The notes beneath the pieces were generated by a model. The model saw nothing but the letters and a program-made list of their open reading frames with translations, was not told where the DNA came from and did no database searches. A stretch of DNA of 64,000 nucleotides from positions 62,001-126,000 of the forward strand of contig NZ_JAUYUS010000023.1 in assembly GCF_030694575.1 (NCBI RefSeq), read 5' to 3'. Within the stretch, counting starts at the first letter, position 1. The number at the start of each line of letters is the position of its first letter. Of the stretch, positions 39,030 to 49,601 are shown piece by piece. The translations under genes were made by a program, and so were the position numbers. The stretch comes from Parvibaculum sp. (lineage in GTDB: Bacteria > Pseudomonadota > Alphaproteobacteria > Parvibaculales > Parvibaculaceae).

Positions 39030-40091
39030 ATGGCTGATAAACGCTTCTTTGCGACAGGCAAACCTTTGTCGCTCGGCGAGATCGCCGAGCGTATCGGATC
39101 GACGCTTGCTGACAATGCCGACACCAACCGTCGGGTGAGCGGTGTCGCGCCCCTTGATGCGGCCGGTGCCGACGACCTGAGCTTCCTCGATAATCCCAAA
39201 TATGCTGACGCCTTCCATGCGACAGCAGCGGGCGCTTGCATTGTTCACCCCCGCTTTGTGGATCGCGCGCCCCCGAAGGTTGCGCTGCTTGTTTCCGAGC
39301 AGCCCTATCGAGCCTACGCGCTGGCCGCACAGATGTTTCATCCGGATGAAGCACACGGGGCCGACACATTCGGTGAGCGCGGCAAGGTTGATCCGCGGGC
39401 TGCCATTCATCCGACTGCGAAAGTCGGGAGCGGCGTGACGATTGAGCCTAGTGTTACGGTTGGAGCGAATGTCGAGATAGGAAATAACACCGTCGTCGGC
39501 ACGAACACCAGCATCGGCAAGGGCTGCACCGTCGGCAAGGATTGCTTTATCGGACCGAACGTCACCATCAGTCACGCGCATATCGGAGACCGGGTGATGC
39601 TTCATCCTGGCGTGCGTATAGGTCAGGATGGCTTTGGTTTCGCCATGGGCCTGCCGCGACATGAGAAAGTGCCGCAGTTGGGCCGTGTCATTATTCAGGA
39701 CGATGTTGAGATCGGGGCCAACTCCACGGTCGATCGCGGCGCCGGTCCGGACACGGTAATCGGTGAAGGCACCAAGATTGATAATCTTGTTCAGATCGGC
39801 CACAACGTGGAAATCGGGCGGAGCTGTATTGTCGTTGCCCAGACGGGGATTGCGGGGAGCGCCAAGCTCGGCGATTTTGTCGTTCTCGCGGCTCAGGTCG
39901 GTGTGACTGGCCATTTGACGATAAATTCGGGTGCTCAGATCGCGGCACGCGGTGCGGTAGTTCACGACGTGCCGCCCGGCCAACAGTATGGCGGAGTGCC
40001 GGCAAAGCCCATTGCGGAATGGCGGCGTGAGGTGGTGGAGCTGCGCAAGCTCGGGCGGCGGCGCAAGGCGGACAGCAAGCCAGGCGAGTGA
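39030..40091 (+). CDS. lpxD: UDP-3-O-(3-hydroxyacyl)glucosamine N-acyltransferase
   Basis: This enzyme performs the third step of lipid A synthesis, N-acylation of UDP-3-O-acylglucosamine. The 353-residue protein has an N-terminal uridine-binding domain (DDLSFLDNPKYADAF). A left-handed beta-helix of hexapeptide repeats follows (IHPTAKVGSGVTIEPSVTVG and onward), with catalytic His in DNLVQIGHNVEIG (written IDNLVQIGHNVEIG here, near residue 251). It is followed by fabZ and lpxA in the standard order. Confidence 0.96.
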   Translation: MADKRFFATGKPLSLGEIAERIGSTLADNADTNRRVSGVAPLDAAGADDLSFLDNPKYADAFHATAAGACIVHPRFVDRAPPKVALLVSEQPYRAYALAAQMFHPDEAHGADTFGERGKVDPRAAIHPTAKVGSGVTIEPSVTVGANVEIGNNTVVGTNTSIGKGCTVGKDCFIGPNVTISHAHIGDRVMLHPGVRIGQDGFGFAMGLPRHEKVPQLGRVIIQDDVEIGANSTVDRGAGPDTVIGEGTKIDNLVQIGHNVEIGRSCIVVAQTGIAGSAKLGDFVVLAAQVGVTGHLTINSGAQIAARGAVVHDVPPGQQYGGVPAKPIAEWRREVVELRKLGRRRKADSKPGE

Positions 40092-40126
40092 CATGGTTAT
40101 GGCGTGGGGCCGGGAAGGATTAACGT

Positions 40127-40603
40127 ATGAGCGAAGTTGAAGCGTCGGAGAAGCTTGATAGCGCCGATATTAGTCGGGTTTTGGAACTTCTTCCCCATCG
40201 CTATCCGATGCTGATGATCGACCGGATCATTGAAATGAAGGGTGATGAGTCCGCCATTGGCATCAAGAACGTCACCAACAACGAGCCATTCTTTCAAGGG
40301 CATTTCCCGGGTCATCCGGTAATGCCGGGCGTATTAATTGTGGAGGCAATGGCGCAGACCGCTGGGGCGCTCGTTATCAATCATCTCGGTACCTCCGGCA
40401 GCAACCAACTCGTCTATTTCATGACCGTCGACCGCGCGCGTTTTCGCAAACCGGTGGTGCCGGGAGACGTACTTCATGTTCACGTGACGAAGCTTCAGAG
40501 TCGCGGTTCGGTCTGGAAATATCATGGCGAAGGCCGGGTCAACGGACAGCTGGTTGCCGAGTGCGACCTCGGTGCGATGATCGCCGGTCTGGGGCCGAAA
40601 TGA
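40127..40603 (+). CDS. fabZ: 3-hydroxyacyl-ACP dehydratase FabZ
   Basis: This hot-dog-fold dehydratase of fatty acid elongation uses the same hydroxyacyl-ACP pool as LpxA. The 158-residue protein has [14 protein letters not shown] near residue 22. The catalytic His and Glu are in [20 protein letters not shown] near residue 58. GGAAGGA lies before the ATG. Its stop overlaps the lpxA start by four bases. Confidence 0.97.
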   Translation: MSEVEASEKLDSADISRVLELLPHRYPMLMIDRIIEMKGDESAIGIKNVTNNEPFFQGHFPGHPVMPGVLIVEAMAQTAGALVINHLGTSGSNQLVYFMTVDRARFRKPVVPGDVLHVHVTKLQSRGSVWKYHGEGRVNGQLVAECDLGAMIAGLGPK

Positions 40604-41400
40604 ACGGGATTCATCCGACCGCCATTGTCGATCGAAAAGCACAGATTGCGTCGGATGTGACGGTGGGCCCCTACTGTGTCGTTGGTCCGAATGTCACACT
40701 CGCCGAAGGCGTGGTGCTCCATTCCCACGTGGTTATCGAAGGGCGCACGAGCATCGGTGCGCGCACGCAGATATATTCTTTTGCTTCCATCGGTCATCCA
40801 CCGCAAGACCTGAAGTATAAAGGCGAGCCGAGTACGCTCGAGATCGGAACGGACAACCTCATACGCGAACACGTGACGATGAACCCGGGAACGGAAGGTG
40901 GCGGTATGCTGACCCGTGTCGGTAATCACTGCGCCTTCCTGGCGAGCGCGCATGTCGGACACGACTCGATCATTGGCGACCACGTGGTGTTCTCGAACAA
41001 CGTCATGTTGGCGGGACATTGCAAGATCGGAGATTTTGTCATCTTCGGTGGCGGCGCCGCCTTGCATCAATTCGGCCGTGTCGGCAAGCACGCCTTCGTT
41101 GGCGGAATGAGCGCTGTCGAGAACGATGTCATTCCCTATGGTCTCGTCGTCGGAAATCGCGCCAACCTCATGGGACTCAATCTCGTTGGATTGAAGCGGC
41201 GCGGCTTTTCCCGTGAAAAAATTCAGGCGATGCGGGAGGCGTATACATTTCTCTTTTCCGAGAGCGGTACTCTACGCGGCCGCGTGGAAAACGTCGCCGA
41301 AAGGTTTGCCGATCAGCCGGAAGTAATGGAGATCGTCGATTTCATCCGCGCCGAATCCGACCGCGCGATTTGTATGCCCCGGCATGACCGGACCGCATGA
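40600..41400 (+). CDS. lpxA: UDP-N-acetylglucosamine O-acyltransferase
   Basis: This enzyme catalyses the first committed step of lipid A synthesis, adding 3-hydroxyacyl to UDP-GlcNAc. The 266-residue protein starts [20 protein letters not shown] with hexapeptide repeats. The catalytic His lies in [20 protein letters not shown] near residue 122, and [20 protein letters not shown] follows. The C-terminal helical domain is present. The ATG overlaps the fabZ stop. Confidence 0.97.
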   Translation: MNGIHPTAIVDRKAQIASDVTVGPYCVVGPNVTLAEGVVLHSHVVIEGRTSIGARTQIYSFASIGHPPQDLKYKGEPSTLEIGTDNLIREHVTMNPGTEGGGMLTRVGNHCAFLASAHVGHDSIIGDHVVFSNNVMLAGHCKIGDFVIFGGGAALHQFGRVGKHAFVGGMSAVENDVIPYGLVVGNRANLMGLNLVGLKRRGFSREKIQAMREAYTFLFSESGTLRGRVENVAERFADQPEVMEIVDFIRAESDRAICMPRHDRTA

Positions 41401-41411
41401 AAACGGGTTGA

Positions 41412-42287
41412 ATGACGACCGTTGAAAAACCTCGAAAACTCGGCATAGCGGCAGGCGCCGGACCCTTGCCGATAGCTTTGGCCGAAGCGGCGCAAGCTGC
41501 GGGGCGCGAGGTTTTCATCGTCGGCATTGAAGGTGCTGCAAGCAGCGACATTGCGCGCTTTCCTCACGCCTGGGTCCGAATTGGAGCTATGGGCGAATTC
41601 CTCCGCTTGCTGAAGGAGGCCGGTTGTCAGGACATCGTTCTGATTGGCGGCATCAAACGGCCCGACCTGAGCAAGCTGGGTCTGGATGTGACGGGCATGA
41701 AGCTGCTGCCCCGCGTCGCCCGCTGGATGAAGGCCGGCGACGACGGACTCCTCCGCGGCCTCGCGGAATTTTTCGAGAAAGAGCACGGTTTCCATGTGGT
41801 CGGCGCTCATGAGATAGCTGCCAGCCTGCTGATGCCGGAAGCCTTACTCACGCGTGTCGCGCCCTCGGATCAGCAAGAGAAGGATATCGACATCGCCGTT
41901 CGCGCGGCTCTTGCCATAGGGGCTCTGGACATCGGACAAGGAGCTGTCGCGTGCCGGGGGATCATTCTCGCTCTCGAAGCCGCAGAGGGAACGGACGAGA
42001 TGCTGCGCCGCGTGGCGCGGCTTGCACCGGAACTGAGAGGACGGCCGGAGGCGCCGGACGGTGTGCTCGTGAAGCTGTCAAAGCCGGGACAAGAACGGCG
42101 CGTCGATATGCCGACCATTGGAGTTGAAACCGTCGAGAACGCCGCTGCCGCCGGTTTGGCGGGCATCGCCGTGGAGGCAGGCGGAACGCTTGTCGTTGAC
42201 GGGGAAGCGGTGGCACGCGTCGCCAATGCAAAGGGACTTTTCGTCGTGGGGCTCGGCAGAGCACGCATCGAAAAGGGTTCGCTGTGA
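41412..42287 (+). CDS. lpxI: UDP-2,3-diacylglucosamine diphosphatase LpxI
   Basis: This enzyme removes UMP from UDP-2,3-diacylglucosamine to give lipid X. It is the alphaproteobacterial replacement for LpxH and was once DUF1009. The 291-residue protein begins LGIAAGAGPLPIALAEAA with the family glycine loop. RPDLSKLGLDVTGMKLLPR near residue 83 and GVETVENAAAAGLAGIAVEA near residue 237 are conserved. It lies between lpxA and lpxB, which fits. The lpxB GTG overlaps its stop. Confidence 0.93.
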   Translation: MTTVEKPRKLGIAAGAGPLPIALAEAAQAAGREVFIVGIEGAASSDIARFPHAWVRIGAMGEFLRLLKEAGCQDIVLIGGIKRPDLSKLGLDVTGMKLLPRVARWMKAGDDGLLRGLAEFFEKEHGFHVVGAHEIAASLLMPEALLTRVAPSDQQEKDIDIAVRAALAIGALDIGQGAVACRGIILALEAAEGTDEMLRRVARLAPELRGRPEAPDGVLVKLSKPGQERRVDMPTIGVETVENAAAAGLAGIAVEAGGTLVVDGEAVARVANAKGLFVVGLGRARIEKGSL

Positions 42288-43471
42288 CCTTGGACAAAGC
42301 GAACGAACTCCACATCATGCTCGTCGCAGGCGAGACTTCCGGCGATGCGCTGGGCGCCGACTTGATGGTTGCGCTGAGAGAGATATCGGGTCGGTCATTG
42401 CGCATCTCGGGTGTCGGCGGCCCGCGCATGGAGAGAGAGGGGCTTGCGTCGATATTCCCCATGTCGGACATAGCCGTGATGGGACCGAGAGAAATTGTCC
42501 CCCGCCTTCCCCTGATCTTGCACCGGATTTGGCAAACGGTCCGGCATGCTGTCGAACATAAGCCGGATATTCTCGTCGTCATCGACAGTCCGGAATTTAC
42601 CCACATGGTGGCGAAGCGCGTTGCGCGACGCGCTCCGTCTATACCCATCGTCGACTATGTTCTACCCAGCGTCTGGGCGTGGCGTCAGGGACGCGCGCGC
42701 GCTATGGCCAAGTATATTCGTCGCGTGCTTGCCCTTTTACCGTTTGAGCCGGCATTCCTGAAGCAAGCCGGCGTCGATTGCGTATATGTCGGCCATCCGG
42801 CGATCCATCGCATGCCTGACGAAGGAAGCGGCGCGCGCTTTCGCGCCGCGCGCGGCATCGCTCCGGACGAGCCGGTGCTGCTGGTATTGCCCGGCAGCAG
42901 GGTCAATGAGGTAAAGCATTTGATCGGCATCTTCGGCGAGGTGGTATCAAAGCTCACGGAAGAGATGCCATCGCTTAAGGTAATTGTTCCGACCGTCCCT
43001 CATGTCCGCCGTCTCGTGGAGGAATCGGTCCGACGTTGGTCCGTGCCTGCCGAAATTATCGAGAACGATGAAGATCGGCGCGCGGCTTTCGATGCGGGAA
43101 CGGCCGCGCTCGCCGCTTCTGGCACCGTCGCGCTCGAACTCGGTCTTGCGCGCGTTCCCATGGTGATTGCCTATCGCGCCGAAGCACTGGTTGGCTGGTT
43201 CGCACTCAGCGTGCTCAAGGTGCCATCGGTCGTTCTCATAAACCTCATTCTCGATCGGCCGTCAGTGCGTGAATATCTTCAGAGCCGTTGTACGCCGGAA
43301 TATCTGCTGGGAGGACTAAGGCCGCTGATGAGCGATACGCTGGAGCGGAGGCGAGCCCTGGCCGATCTTGAAGAGGTGCGGGTTCGCATGGGGGTGGACG
43401 GCGAGCCGCCGAGCCGCCGTGCGGCCCGGGCGGTGCTGGACTTGCTGGAGAGACCCGCCTCGCCGGCTTGA
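42284..43471 (+). CDS. lpxB: Lipid-A-disaccharide synthase
   Basis: This GT19 glycosyltransferase joins lipid X and UDP-diacylglucosamine into the lipid A disaccharide. The 395-residue protein has MLVAGETSGDALGADLM near residue 12, YVLPSVWAWRQGRA near residue 124, and LALLPFEPAFLKQAGVDCVY. The GTG start overlaps lpxI. It ends the long plus-strand block, and a hairpin terminator begins six bases after the stop. Confidence 0.95.
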   Translation: MTLDKANELHIMLVAGETSGDALGADLMVALREISGRSLRISGVGGPRMEREGLASIFPMSDIAVMGPREIVPRLPLILHRIWQTVRHAVEHKPDILVVIDSPEFTHMVAKRVARRAPSIPIVDYVLPSVWAWRQGRARAMAKYIRRVLALLPFEPAFLKQAGVDCVYVGHPAIHRMPDEGSGARFRAARGIAPDEPVLLVLPGSRVNEVKHLIGIFGEVVSKLTEEMPSLKVIVPTVPHVRRLVEESVRRWSVPAEIIENDEDRRAAFDAGTAALAASGTVALELGLARVPMVIAYRAEALVGWFALSVLKVPSVVLINLILDRPSVREYLQSRCTPEYLLGGLRPLMSDTLERRRALADLEEVRVRMGVDGEPPSRRAARAVLDLLERPASPA

Positions 43472-43476
43472 AACAA

Positions 43477-43510
43477 AAAAGGCGCTTCCATTGGAAGCGC
43501 CTTTCTTGTT
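43477..43510. terminator. Bidirectional terminator between lpxB and gltA
   Basis: AAAAGGCGCTTCCA is followed directly by its exact complement TTGGAAGCGCCTTT, flanked by A-runs on the left and T-rich sequence (CTTTCTTGTT) on the right. This is a strong hairpin able to stop transcription from both convergent genes. Confidence 0.85.
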
Positions 43511-43521
43511 GGCGATTGCGT

Positions 43522-44838
43522 TTATTTACGCTTGCCGACGTCGACATAGTCGCGGCGCGGCGCACCCGTATAGAGCTGGCGCGGGCGGCCGATACGCTGA
43601 CCCGGATCTTCGATCATCTCGTTCCATTGCGCGACCCACCCCACAGTACGCGCGAGCGCGAAGAGAACGGTGAACATCGTTGTCGGGAAGCCCATCGCCT
43701 TCAGCGTGATGCCTGAATAGAAGTCGATGTTCGGGTAGAGTTTCTTCTCGACGAAATACTCGTCGTTGAGCGCGATTTTCTCGAGTTCCAGCGCGACGTC
43801 CAGCATCGGATCGTCCTTGATGCCGAGGACATTGAGAACTTCGTGGCAGGTCTGCTGCATCACGCGCGCGCGCGGATCGTAATTCTTGTAGACGCGGTGA
43901 CCGAAGCCCATCAGGCGGAAGGGATCGTTCTTGTCCTTCGCGCGCTTGATGAATTCCGGGATGCGGTCGACGGTTCCAATCTGCTCGAGCATGTTCAAGG
44001 CTGCTTCGTTGGCACCGCCATGCGCGGGGCCCCACAGGCAGGCGATGCCGGCAGCTATGCAGGCAAAGGGATTTGCGCCGGACGAACCTGCAAGACGCAC
44101 CGTGGAAGTCGATGCGTTCTGTTCGTGATCGGCATGAAGGATAAAAATGCGATCCATCGCACGAGCGAGGATCGGGTCCACCTTGTATTGCTCGGCCGGA
44201 ACCGAGAAGCACATGTGCAGGAAATTCTCCGCGTAGTCGAGATCGTTACGCGGATAGACGATCGGCTGGCCTGCTGAGTACTTATAGGCCATGGCGGCGA
44301 TCGTCGGCATCTTCGCGATCAGGCGACGGCTCGCGATCATGCGCTGCGTCGGATCGTTGATGTCGGTGGAGTCATGATAGAAAGCCGACAGCGCCCCGAC
44401 CATGCCGCACATAATCGCCATCGGATGCGCATCCCGGCGGAAGCCGCGAAGGAAAAACGTCATCTGCTCATGCACCATTGTGTGCATGGTGATGGCGCGC
44501 TCGAACTCCCGGTATTCCTCCGCGGTCGGCAGATCGCCGTTCAGCAACAGAAAGCAGGTCTCGATGAAGTTGCCGTGATCGGCCAGCTGGTCGATCGGAT
44601 AGCCACGATAAAGCAGAACACCTTCTTCACCGTCGATATAGGTAATATCGGACTCGCAGCTCGCCGTGGAGGTGAAGCCCGGATCGTAGGTGAAGTGTCC
44701 GCTCTTGCCGTAGAGAGTGGAAATATCCACGACGCTCGGGCCGAGAGAACCGCCGTAGATCGGCAATTCGTAAGACTTGCCGTCCACCGAAAGGGTCGCG
44801 GTTGAAATCGCGCCGGCTTTGGTTCCGAATTTTGTCAT
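43522..44838 (-). CDS. gltA: Citrate synthase (type II)
   Basis: This enzyme condenses oxaloacetate and acetyl-CoA at the entry to the TCA cycle. The 438-residue hexameric Gram-negative type has an N-terminal beta-domain ([18 protein letters not shown]). Catalytic residues are in [20 protein letters not shown] near residue 235, [15 protein letters not shown] near residue 313, and [16 protein letters not shown] near residue 375. It is transcribed convergently toward lpxB and shares its terminator. A candidate promoter lies 74 bases upstream. Confidence 0.97.
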   Translation of the reverse strand: MTKFGTKAGAISTATLSVDGKSYELPIYGGSLGPSVVDISTLYGKSGHFTYDPGFTSTASCESDITYIDGEEGVLLYRGYPIDQLADHGNFIETCFLLLNGDLPTAEEYREFERAITMHTMVHEQMTFFLRGFRRDAHPMAIMCGMVGALSAFYHDSTDINDPTQRMIASRRLIAKMPTIAAMAYKYSAGQPIVYPRNDLDYAENFLHMCFSVPAEQYKVDPILARAMDRIFILHADHEQNASTSTVRLAGSSGANPFACIAAGIACLWGPAHGGANEAALNMLEQIGTVDRIPEFIKRAKDKNDPFRLMGFGHRVYKNYDPRARVMQQTCHEVLNVLGIKDDPMLDVALELEKIALNDEYFVEKKLYPNIDFYSGITLKAMGFPTTMFTVLFALARTVGWVAQWNEMIEDPGQRIGRPRQLYTGAPRRDYVDVGKRK

Positions 44839-44911
44839 ACCTGCCTACCTGTTCCTGTTTGGCCGGCCGGTGCACCGCGTTTCGGCGGTAGAGCCGGGCA
44901 GTTTGTTAAAC

Positions 44912-44941
44912 ATCATACCGTCGCGCCGCCGCGATCCGCAA
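44912..44941 (-). promoter_or_regulatory. Candidate sigma-70 promoter of gltA
   Basis: On the minus strand TTGCGG (44941-44936), an 18-base spacer and TATGAT (44917-44912) precede the gltA ATG at 44838, giving a leader of roughly 65 bases. The assignment is by pattern only. Confidence 0.4.
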
Positions 44942-44952
44942 AAGCACGGATG

Positions 44953-46365
44953 TCAGGCGGCCTGATCCTTGATTCGTCCCAGCGCTTCTTCGCGCCCGAG
45001 GGTCGCCAGCACATCGAATATGGGCGGCGAGACGGTGCTGCCGGTTACGGCGGCCCGCAGCGGCTGTGCCACTTTGCCGAGCTTGAGGTTCTCGTCCTCC
45101 GCGAAAGCGCGTACCGTGGATTCGATATCGCTGACCGCCCAGTCGTTGCGTGCCTCGAGCCGGCTGACCAGCCGCGCAAGCAATGCGCGCGCATCGGGAT
45201 TGAGAAGCTGCAAGGCCTTGTCGTCACAAGTGAGCGGGCGCTGTGCGAGCAGAAATGCGGCCCCTTTGCCGAGTTCAACCAGCGTCTTCGCTCTCTCCTT
45301 GAGCCCCGGCATGAGCGCCACCAGTTTCCGCCGGAATGTCTCGTCCGTTTTCCAGCCCTCCAGCCGCGTCATCAACGCGATTGTTTCGTCGGTCAGCCGC
45401 TCATCGTCGGCTTCACGGATATAGTGGCCGTTCAGACTTTCAAGCTTCGCAAAGTCAAAACGCGCAGGCGACCGTCCGATGCTTTCGAGGTTGAACCACT
45501 CGATTGCCTGCTCGGTCGAGAACACCTCATCGTCGCCGTGGCTCCAGCCGAGCCTGACAAGATAGTTTCGCATCGCCTCCGGCAGATACCCGAGGTCCCG
45601 ATAGGCTTCGGCACCGAGGGCGCCATGGCGCTTTGAAAGCTTTGCGCCGTCGGGCCCGTGGATCAGCGGGACATGGGCGAACTCGGGGACCGGCCAGTCG
45701 AGGGCTGCATAAATCTGGCTCTGCCGGCCGGCATTGGTCAGATGATCGTCGCCGCGGATGACTTGGGTAATTCCCATGTCGTGGTCGTCCACTACCACGG
45801 AGAGATTGTAGGTGGGCGTGCCGTCGCTCCGCAGGATGATGAGGTCGTCGAACTGTTCGTTGGGAAAGCGTACCTCCCCCATTACGTGGTCGTGGACAAT
45901 CGTTTCGCCCTCGTCTGGCGAACGAAAGCGAACCACCGGCTTTACGCCGGCCGGCGCGTCTGAAGGATCGCGGTCGCGCCAGCGTCCGTCATAGCGGATG
46001 GGGCGGCCTTCGGCGCGCGCCTTTTCGCGCATCTCCTCGAGCTCCTGCGGGCTCGCGTAGCAATGATAAGCTTTGCCGCGCCGGAGCAGCTCCTGAACGA
46101 CCTCGACGTGCCGTGCGGCACGCGAAAACTGGAAGACCGGTTCGCTGTCCCAGTCGAGTCCGAGCCAGCGAAGCCCCTCGAAAATGGCGTCAATCGCCGA
46201 TTCCGTGGACCGTTCGCGATCCGTATCCTCGATGCGCAGCAGGAACTGACCGCCGTGGTGGCGTGCAAACAACCAGTTGAACAGCGCGGTCCTGGCACCC
46301 CCGATATGAAGATAACCGGTGGGGGAAGGTGCGAAACGGGTGATGACTGTCTTCTTTTCCGTCAT
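44953..46365 (-). CDS. gltX: Glutamate--tRNA ligase
   Basis: This class I synthetase makes Glu-tRNA. The 470-residue protein has the HIGH-type motif [20 protein letters not shown] near residue 11 and the KMSKS-type motif [10 protein letters not shown] near residue 240, then a helical anticodon-binding domain. AGGAGATC lies directly before ATG 46365; the 29-residue upstream extension is discarded. Alphaproteobacteria often have two GltX paralogues that divide tRNA-Glu and tRNA-Gln charging, and which one this is cannot be decided here. Confidence 0.95.
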   Translation of the reverse strand: MTEKKTVITRFAPSPTGYLHIGGARTALFNWLFARHHGGQFLLRIEDTDRERSTESAIDAIFEGLRWLGLDWDSEPVFQFSRAARHVEVVQELLRRGKAYHCYASPQELEEMREKARAEGRPIRYDGRWRDRDPSDAPAGVKPVVRFRSPDEGETIVHDHVMGEVRFPNEQFDDLIILRSDGTPTYNLSVVVDDHDMGITQVIRGDDHLTNAGRQSQIYAALDWPVPEFAHVPLIHGPDGAKLSKRHGALGAEAYRDLGYLPEAMRNYLVRLGWSHGDDEVFSTEQAIEWFNLESIGRSPARFDFAKLESLNGHYIREADDERLTDETIALMTRLEGWKTDETFRRKLVALMPGLKERAKTLVELGKGAAFLLAQRPLTCDDKALQLLNPDARALLARLVSRLEARNDWAVSDIESTVRAFAEDENLKLGKVAQPLRAAVTGSTVSPPIFDVLATLGREEALGRIKDQAA

Positions 46366-46590
46366 GATCTCCTGCGATCCGGCGCCGCGGCCGCGCGGGT
46401 AGGCAACTCGACTGAATGTTGGCAAGCTTCGACCCGGAAAAATAGGGCGCAATGCCTAGGGTCCGCTGCGGGGCAGGGGTTTTTCTACCACATCGCGGCA
46501 ACGCAGCGTAAGCCCGAAATGAGCGCGGAATCGGGCCATAAAAGTTCTTTGTTGGTAGGGTGTTAGGCGGGACTCCTGAGGGCATGTCGA

Positions 46591-48774
46591 ATGCCCGGGC
46601 TGGCTTTGGGGAATAGTGTGACAATAGAGGCCGGTACGCCGGGAAGACTTTCGCCTGGCCGATGGGCGAGAGCCGTTGTCGATGCTCTTGGCGCGGGGGC
46701 AGAGTGGCTGAGAGCGTCGTTTGCCGCAGACGGCGACAGGCTGTTCCTTTGGTCGCCGGTTTTCGTAGCCGCTGGCGTGGCGCTCTATTTTTCACTCGAT
46801 TTCGAGCCGCCGGCATGGCCGGCGGCGGTCGCCCTGTCCGTCACGGCAACTGTGCTTTGGCTGGTCCGCCGCCGGCCGGGATCTGCACTATGCGCCGCAG
46901 CGTTGTTCTGCCTGGCCATCGGTTTTGGCGCCGCCGTCTTGCGAGCGCATCTGGTAGCGGCACCTGTGCTCGAGCGGCCGATGTCCGGCGCATTGGTGGC
47001 GCAGGTAATTGCCGTGGAGAGCAATGAGAATGGCGGCCTGTCCGCCATCCTTGCACCCCGCTCTTTTGGCCGTTTGGACGCCGCCGCTCTGCCGGCGAAA
47101 GTGCGGATCCATATCCGCCTGCGCGAGGCTGTTCTGAGGCCGGGAGCTACGGTCCAGCTCCGTGCCCGCCTCATGCCGCCGCCGGAACCTGTGCAGCCGG
47201 GCGGCTTCGATTTCGCCAGGCAGGTCTGGTTCGAGGGGCTGGGGGCAGTGGGATTTGCCTATACGGTTCCGGAAGAGTTGTCGCCACCGGCCGGCGACAT
47301 ACCGGCAATGCTCGTAAACCTGAGGATGAAGATCGGCGAGCGGATACGTTCGGTCATAGGCGGCACGAGCGGCGCGGTGGCGGCCGCCCTTATAAACGGA
47401 GAGCGGGCCAGTATTCCGGACCATGTGTCGGATGACCTTCGCGCGGCGGGTATCTTCCATGTGCTGTCGATATCGGGCCTGCACATGGTGCTCTTCGCCG
47501 GCTCTGTCTTCTGGGTTGTTCGTGCCGCTCTCGCGCTCTCTCCTTCGATGACACTCCGCTACCCGATCAAGAAATGGGCGGCGGCCGCCGCGCTTTTCGG
47601 CGCAACTTTCTACCTGCTGATATCGGGTGCGGCGATAGCCACGCAGCGGGCATGGATCATGATCTGTCTGATGTTCATCGCCATTCTTCTCGATCGTCCG
47701 GCGCTCACCATGCGAAACGTCATGCTCGCCGCGCTGGTCATCCTGCTGTGGCGGCCGGACAGCCTGATCGGCGCAAGCTTCCAGATGTCTTTCGCGGCGG
47801 TGATCGCACTTATTGCATTCTACGAGAGCAATACAATGCGAACCTGGACGTCGCGGCCGCGCACGAGCGGTCTTGGCAGTTTGCCCGGCATCGCCGGTAC
47901 GTATGTGCTCGGGATTGCGCTTACGAGCATTGTTGCGGGCGCCGCGACCGGCGCCATCGCCGCCTACCACTTCAACCGCATCGCTCTCTACGGTCTCGCA
48001 GGCAACATGGCGGCAATGCCGCTGGTCGGGATCGTGGTGATGCCGATGGCGCTTCTGTCGTTGCTGCTGATGCCGTTCGGCTTGGACGGTCCCGCATTAT
48101 GGGCGATGGGAAAGGGTGTGGAAGGAATGTTGCTTGTGGCACATGAGGTGGCGAGCTGGCGCGGCGCCGACCGTCTCGTGCCGGAGGCACCGCTCCATGC
48201 CTTGATTCTGACGGTACTGGGCGGGTTATGGCTCGCGCTCTGGCGGGAGAACTGGCGCTTCGCGGGCGTTCTGCCGATGGCATTGGGATTGGCGCTTTGG
48301 GGATCGGCTGGAAAGCCCGACGTGCTCATCGACAGGGATGCGGCGCTCTTTGCCGTTCGCACAACGGATGGTGCGCTGGCGCTTACCTCTTCGCGTCCAT
48401 CGTATACAGCGGAGCAATGGCTGCGGCACGACGGAGACGGGAGAAGTCCGCGCGAGGCGGCCAGATCGAAAGCTGTCAACTGCGACGGCGAGGGATGCAT
48501 CTACAGAGAGATGGGGAAGCCGGTCATCGCCTTTCCCGCGACGCTCGCCGCGACGGTCGAGGACTGCACTCGTGCCGATGTCGTGATCGCCAAGGTGCCG
48601 GTGCCACACCGCCTCCGTCGCGAATGCGGGGCGCGGCTTCTGCTCGATTATTTCAGCTTCTGGAGAAACGGTGCGACGACGTTGACGTTCGCCGAAGACG
48701 GCGAGATTACAGTCGCAACGGCGCTCGAAGCGCGCGGCGACCGGCCATGGGTTCAACGTCGCAAAAATCAGTAG
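46591..48774 (+). CDS. comEC: ComEC/Rec2-family DNA uptake protein
   Basis: This polytopic inner-membrane protein of the ComEC family is the DNA channel in competent bacteria. The 727-residue product has an N-terminal DUF4131-like region (residues 45-215). The competence domain contains [15 protein letters not shown] near residue 288 and about nine helices, and an extra soluble C-terminal segment with several cysteines follows. There is no recognisable C-terminal metallo-beta-lactamase domain, unlike B. subtilis ComEC. GAGGG eight bases before the ATG supports the start. It is divergent from gltX, and its end overlaps the convergent lexA by seven bases. Confidence 0.88.
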   Translation: MPGLALGNSVTIEAGTPGRLSPGRWARAVVDALGAGAEWLRASFAADGDRLFLWSPVFVAAGVALYFSLDFEPPAWPAAVALSVTATVLWLVRRRPGSALCAAALFCLAIGFGAAVLRAHLVAAPVLERPMSGALVAQVIAVESNENGGLSAILAPRSFGRLDAAALPAKVRIHIRLREAVLRPGATVQLRARLMPPPEPVQPGGFDFARQVWFEGLGAVGFAYTVPEELSPPAGDIPAMLVNLRMKIGERIRSVIGGTSGAVAAALINGERASIPDHVSDDLRAAGIFHVLSISGLHMVLFAGSVFWVVRAALALSPSMTLRYPIKKWAAAAALFGATFYLLISGAAIATQRAWIMICLMFIAILLDRPALTMRNVMLAALVILLWRPDSLIGASFQMSFAAVIALIAFYESNTMRTWTSRPRTSGLGSLPGIAGTYVLGIALTSIVAGAATGAIAAYHFNRIALYGLAGNMAAMPLVGIVVMPMALLSLLLMPFGLDGPALWAMGKGVEGMLLVAHEVASWRGADRLVPEAPLHALILTVLGGLWLALWRENWRFAGVLPMALGLALWGSAGKPDVLIDRDAALFAVRTTDGALALTSSRPSYTAEQWLRHDGDGRSPREAARSKAVNCDGEGCIYREMGKPVIAFPATLAATVEDCTRADVVIAKVPVPHRLRRECGARLLLDYFSFWRNGATTLTFAEDGEITVATALEARGDRPWVQRRKNQ

Positions 48775-49481
48775 CGGCGCAACAGCCCGACGAGCTTCCC
48801 TTGCACCTTCACCCGGTCAGGCCCGAAAATGCGCGTCTCGTATGCCGGGTTTGCGGCTTCGAGCGCAATGGAATCCCCCTTCTTGCGCAGGCGCTTCAGG
48901 GTAGCCTCGTAACCATCGACGAGAGCAACGACGATGTCGCCGCTCGTTGCCGTGTCGCAGCGCTGGATGAGAACCGTATCGCCGTCGAGGATACCGGCCT
49001 CGATCATCGAATCGCCTTTGACCTCGAGCGCATAATGTTCTCCGGACCCGAGAAGGTTCAGAGGCACGCTGACCTGATGGCTTTCTTCCTGCAACGCTTC
49101 GATCGGCGTGCCGGCAGCAATCCGGCCCATGACGGAAAGGGTCATCGTATCGCCGGCGCTTCGCGCCGGAGCGAGGTCACGGCTGGTGGGTTTAGGCTGC
49201 GCACCGCCTTCGATAACGCTCGGCGAGAAGCCGCGACCGCGCGCCATGGCGAGGCTCGGCGACGCCGCATCGGGAAGCTTGAGAATTTCGAGAGCGCGGG
49301 CGCGATGAGGCAGGCGGCGAATGAAACCGCGCTCTTCCAGCGCCGTGATGAGCCGGTGAATGCCGGACTTGGAACGGAGGTCCAGGGCCTCCTTCATTTC
49401 GTCGAAGCTCGGTGAAACGCCGCCTTCCTTGATCCGCTCATGGATAAACATAAGCAGCTCATGTTGCTTGCGTGTCAGCAT
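48768..49481 (-). CDS. lexA: LexA repressor
   Basis: This SOS repressor self-cleaves with RecA filaments. The 237-residue protein has an N-terminal winged helix ([20 protein letters not shown], then [20 protein letters not shown]) and a long linker. Cleavage occurs at the Ala-Gly in [11 protein letters not shown] near residue 130. The C-terminal serine/lysine protease dyad has Ser in [11 protein letters not shown] and Lys in [15 protein letters not shown] 49481 matches the family N-terminus exactly. An alphaproteobacterial SOS box lies 74 bases upstream, so it is autoregulated. Confidence 0.97.
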   Translation of the reverse strand: MLTRKQHELLMFIHERIKEGGVSPSFDEMKEALDLRSKSGIHRLITALEERGFIRRLPHRARALEILKLPDAASPSLAMARGRGFSPSVIEGGAQPKPTSRDLAPARSAGDTMTLSVMGRIAAGTPIEALQEESHQVSVPLNLLGSGEHYALEVKGDSMIEAGILDGDTVLIQRCDTATSGDIVVALVDGYEATLKRLRKKGDSIALEAANPAYETRIFGPDRVKVQGKLVGLLRRY

Positions 49482-49529
49482 CGACTTCAGCCCCTCCGGT
49501 TGTCCTTTTGAGCCGCGCAGGGCCCTTTG

Positions 49530-49544
49530 GAACAAAACAAAAAC
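49530..49544. promoter_or_regulatory. Degenerate second LexA-like site
   Basis: On the minus strand this reads GTTT-TTGTTTT-GTTC, one mismatch from GTTC-N7-GTTC. It lies 10 bases closer to lexA than the perfect box, so cooperative binding is possible. Confidence 0.4.
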
Positions 49545-49554
49545 GTTGGAGCTT

Positions 49555-49569
49555 GTTCTAGTTTAGTTC
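49555..49569. promoter_or_regulatory. LexA-binding SOS box
   Basis: GTTC-TAGTTTA-GTTC is a perfect match to the alphaproteobacterial LexA operator GTTC-N7-GTTC and lies in the lexA promoter region, fitting autoregulation. Confidence 0.9.
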
Positions 49570-49601
49570 TCGCAATCCTGTCAAGCGCATTTGTGGATAA
49601 C

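Noticed and set aside
34550-41400. Horizontal transfer of the rseP-to-lpxA block because its third positions are less C-rich than the nuo genes
   Set aside because: Gene content and order are ancestral for the class; the shift looks like ordinary variation in codon bias.
46548-46566. GTTCTTTGTTGGTAG upstream of comEC as a LexA site
   Set aside because: The second half-site GTAG has two mismatches to GTTC; too weak to call.
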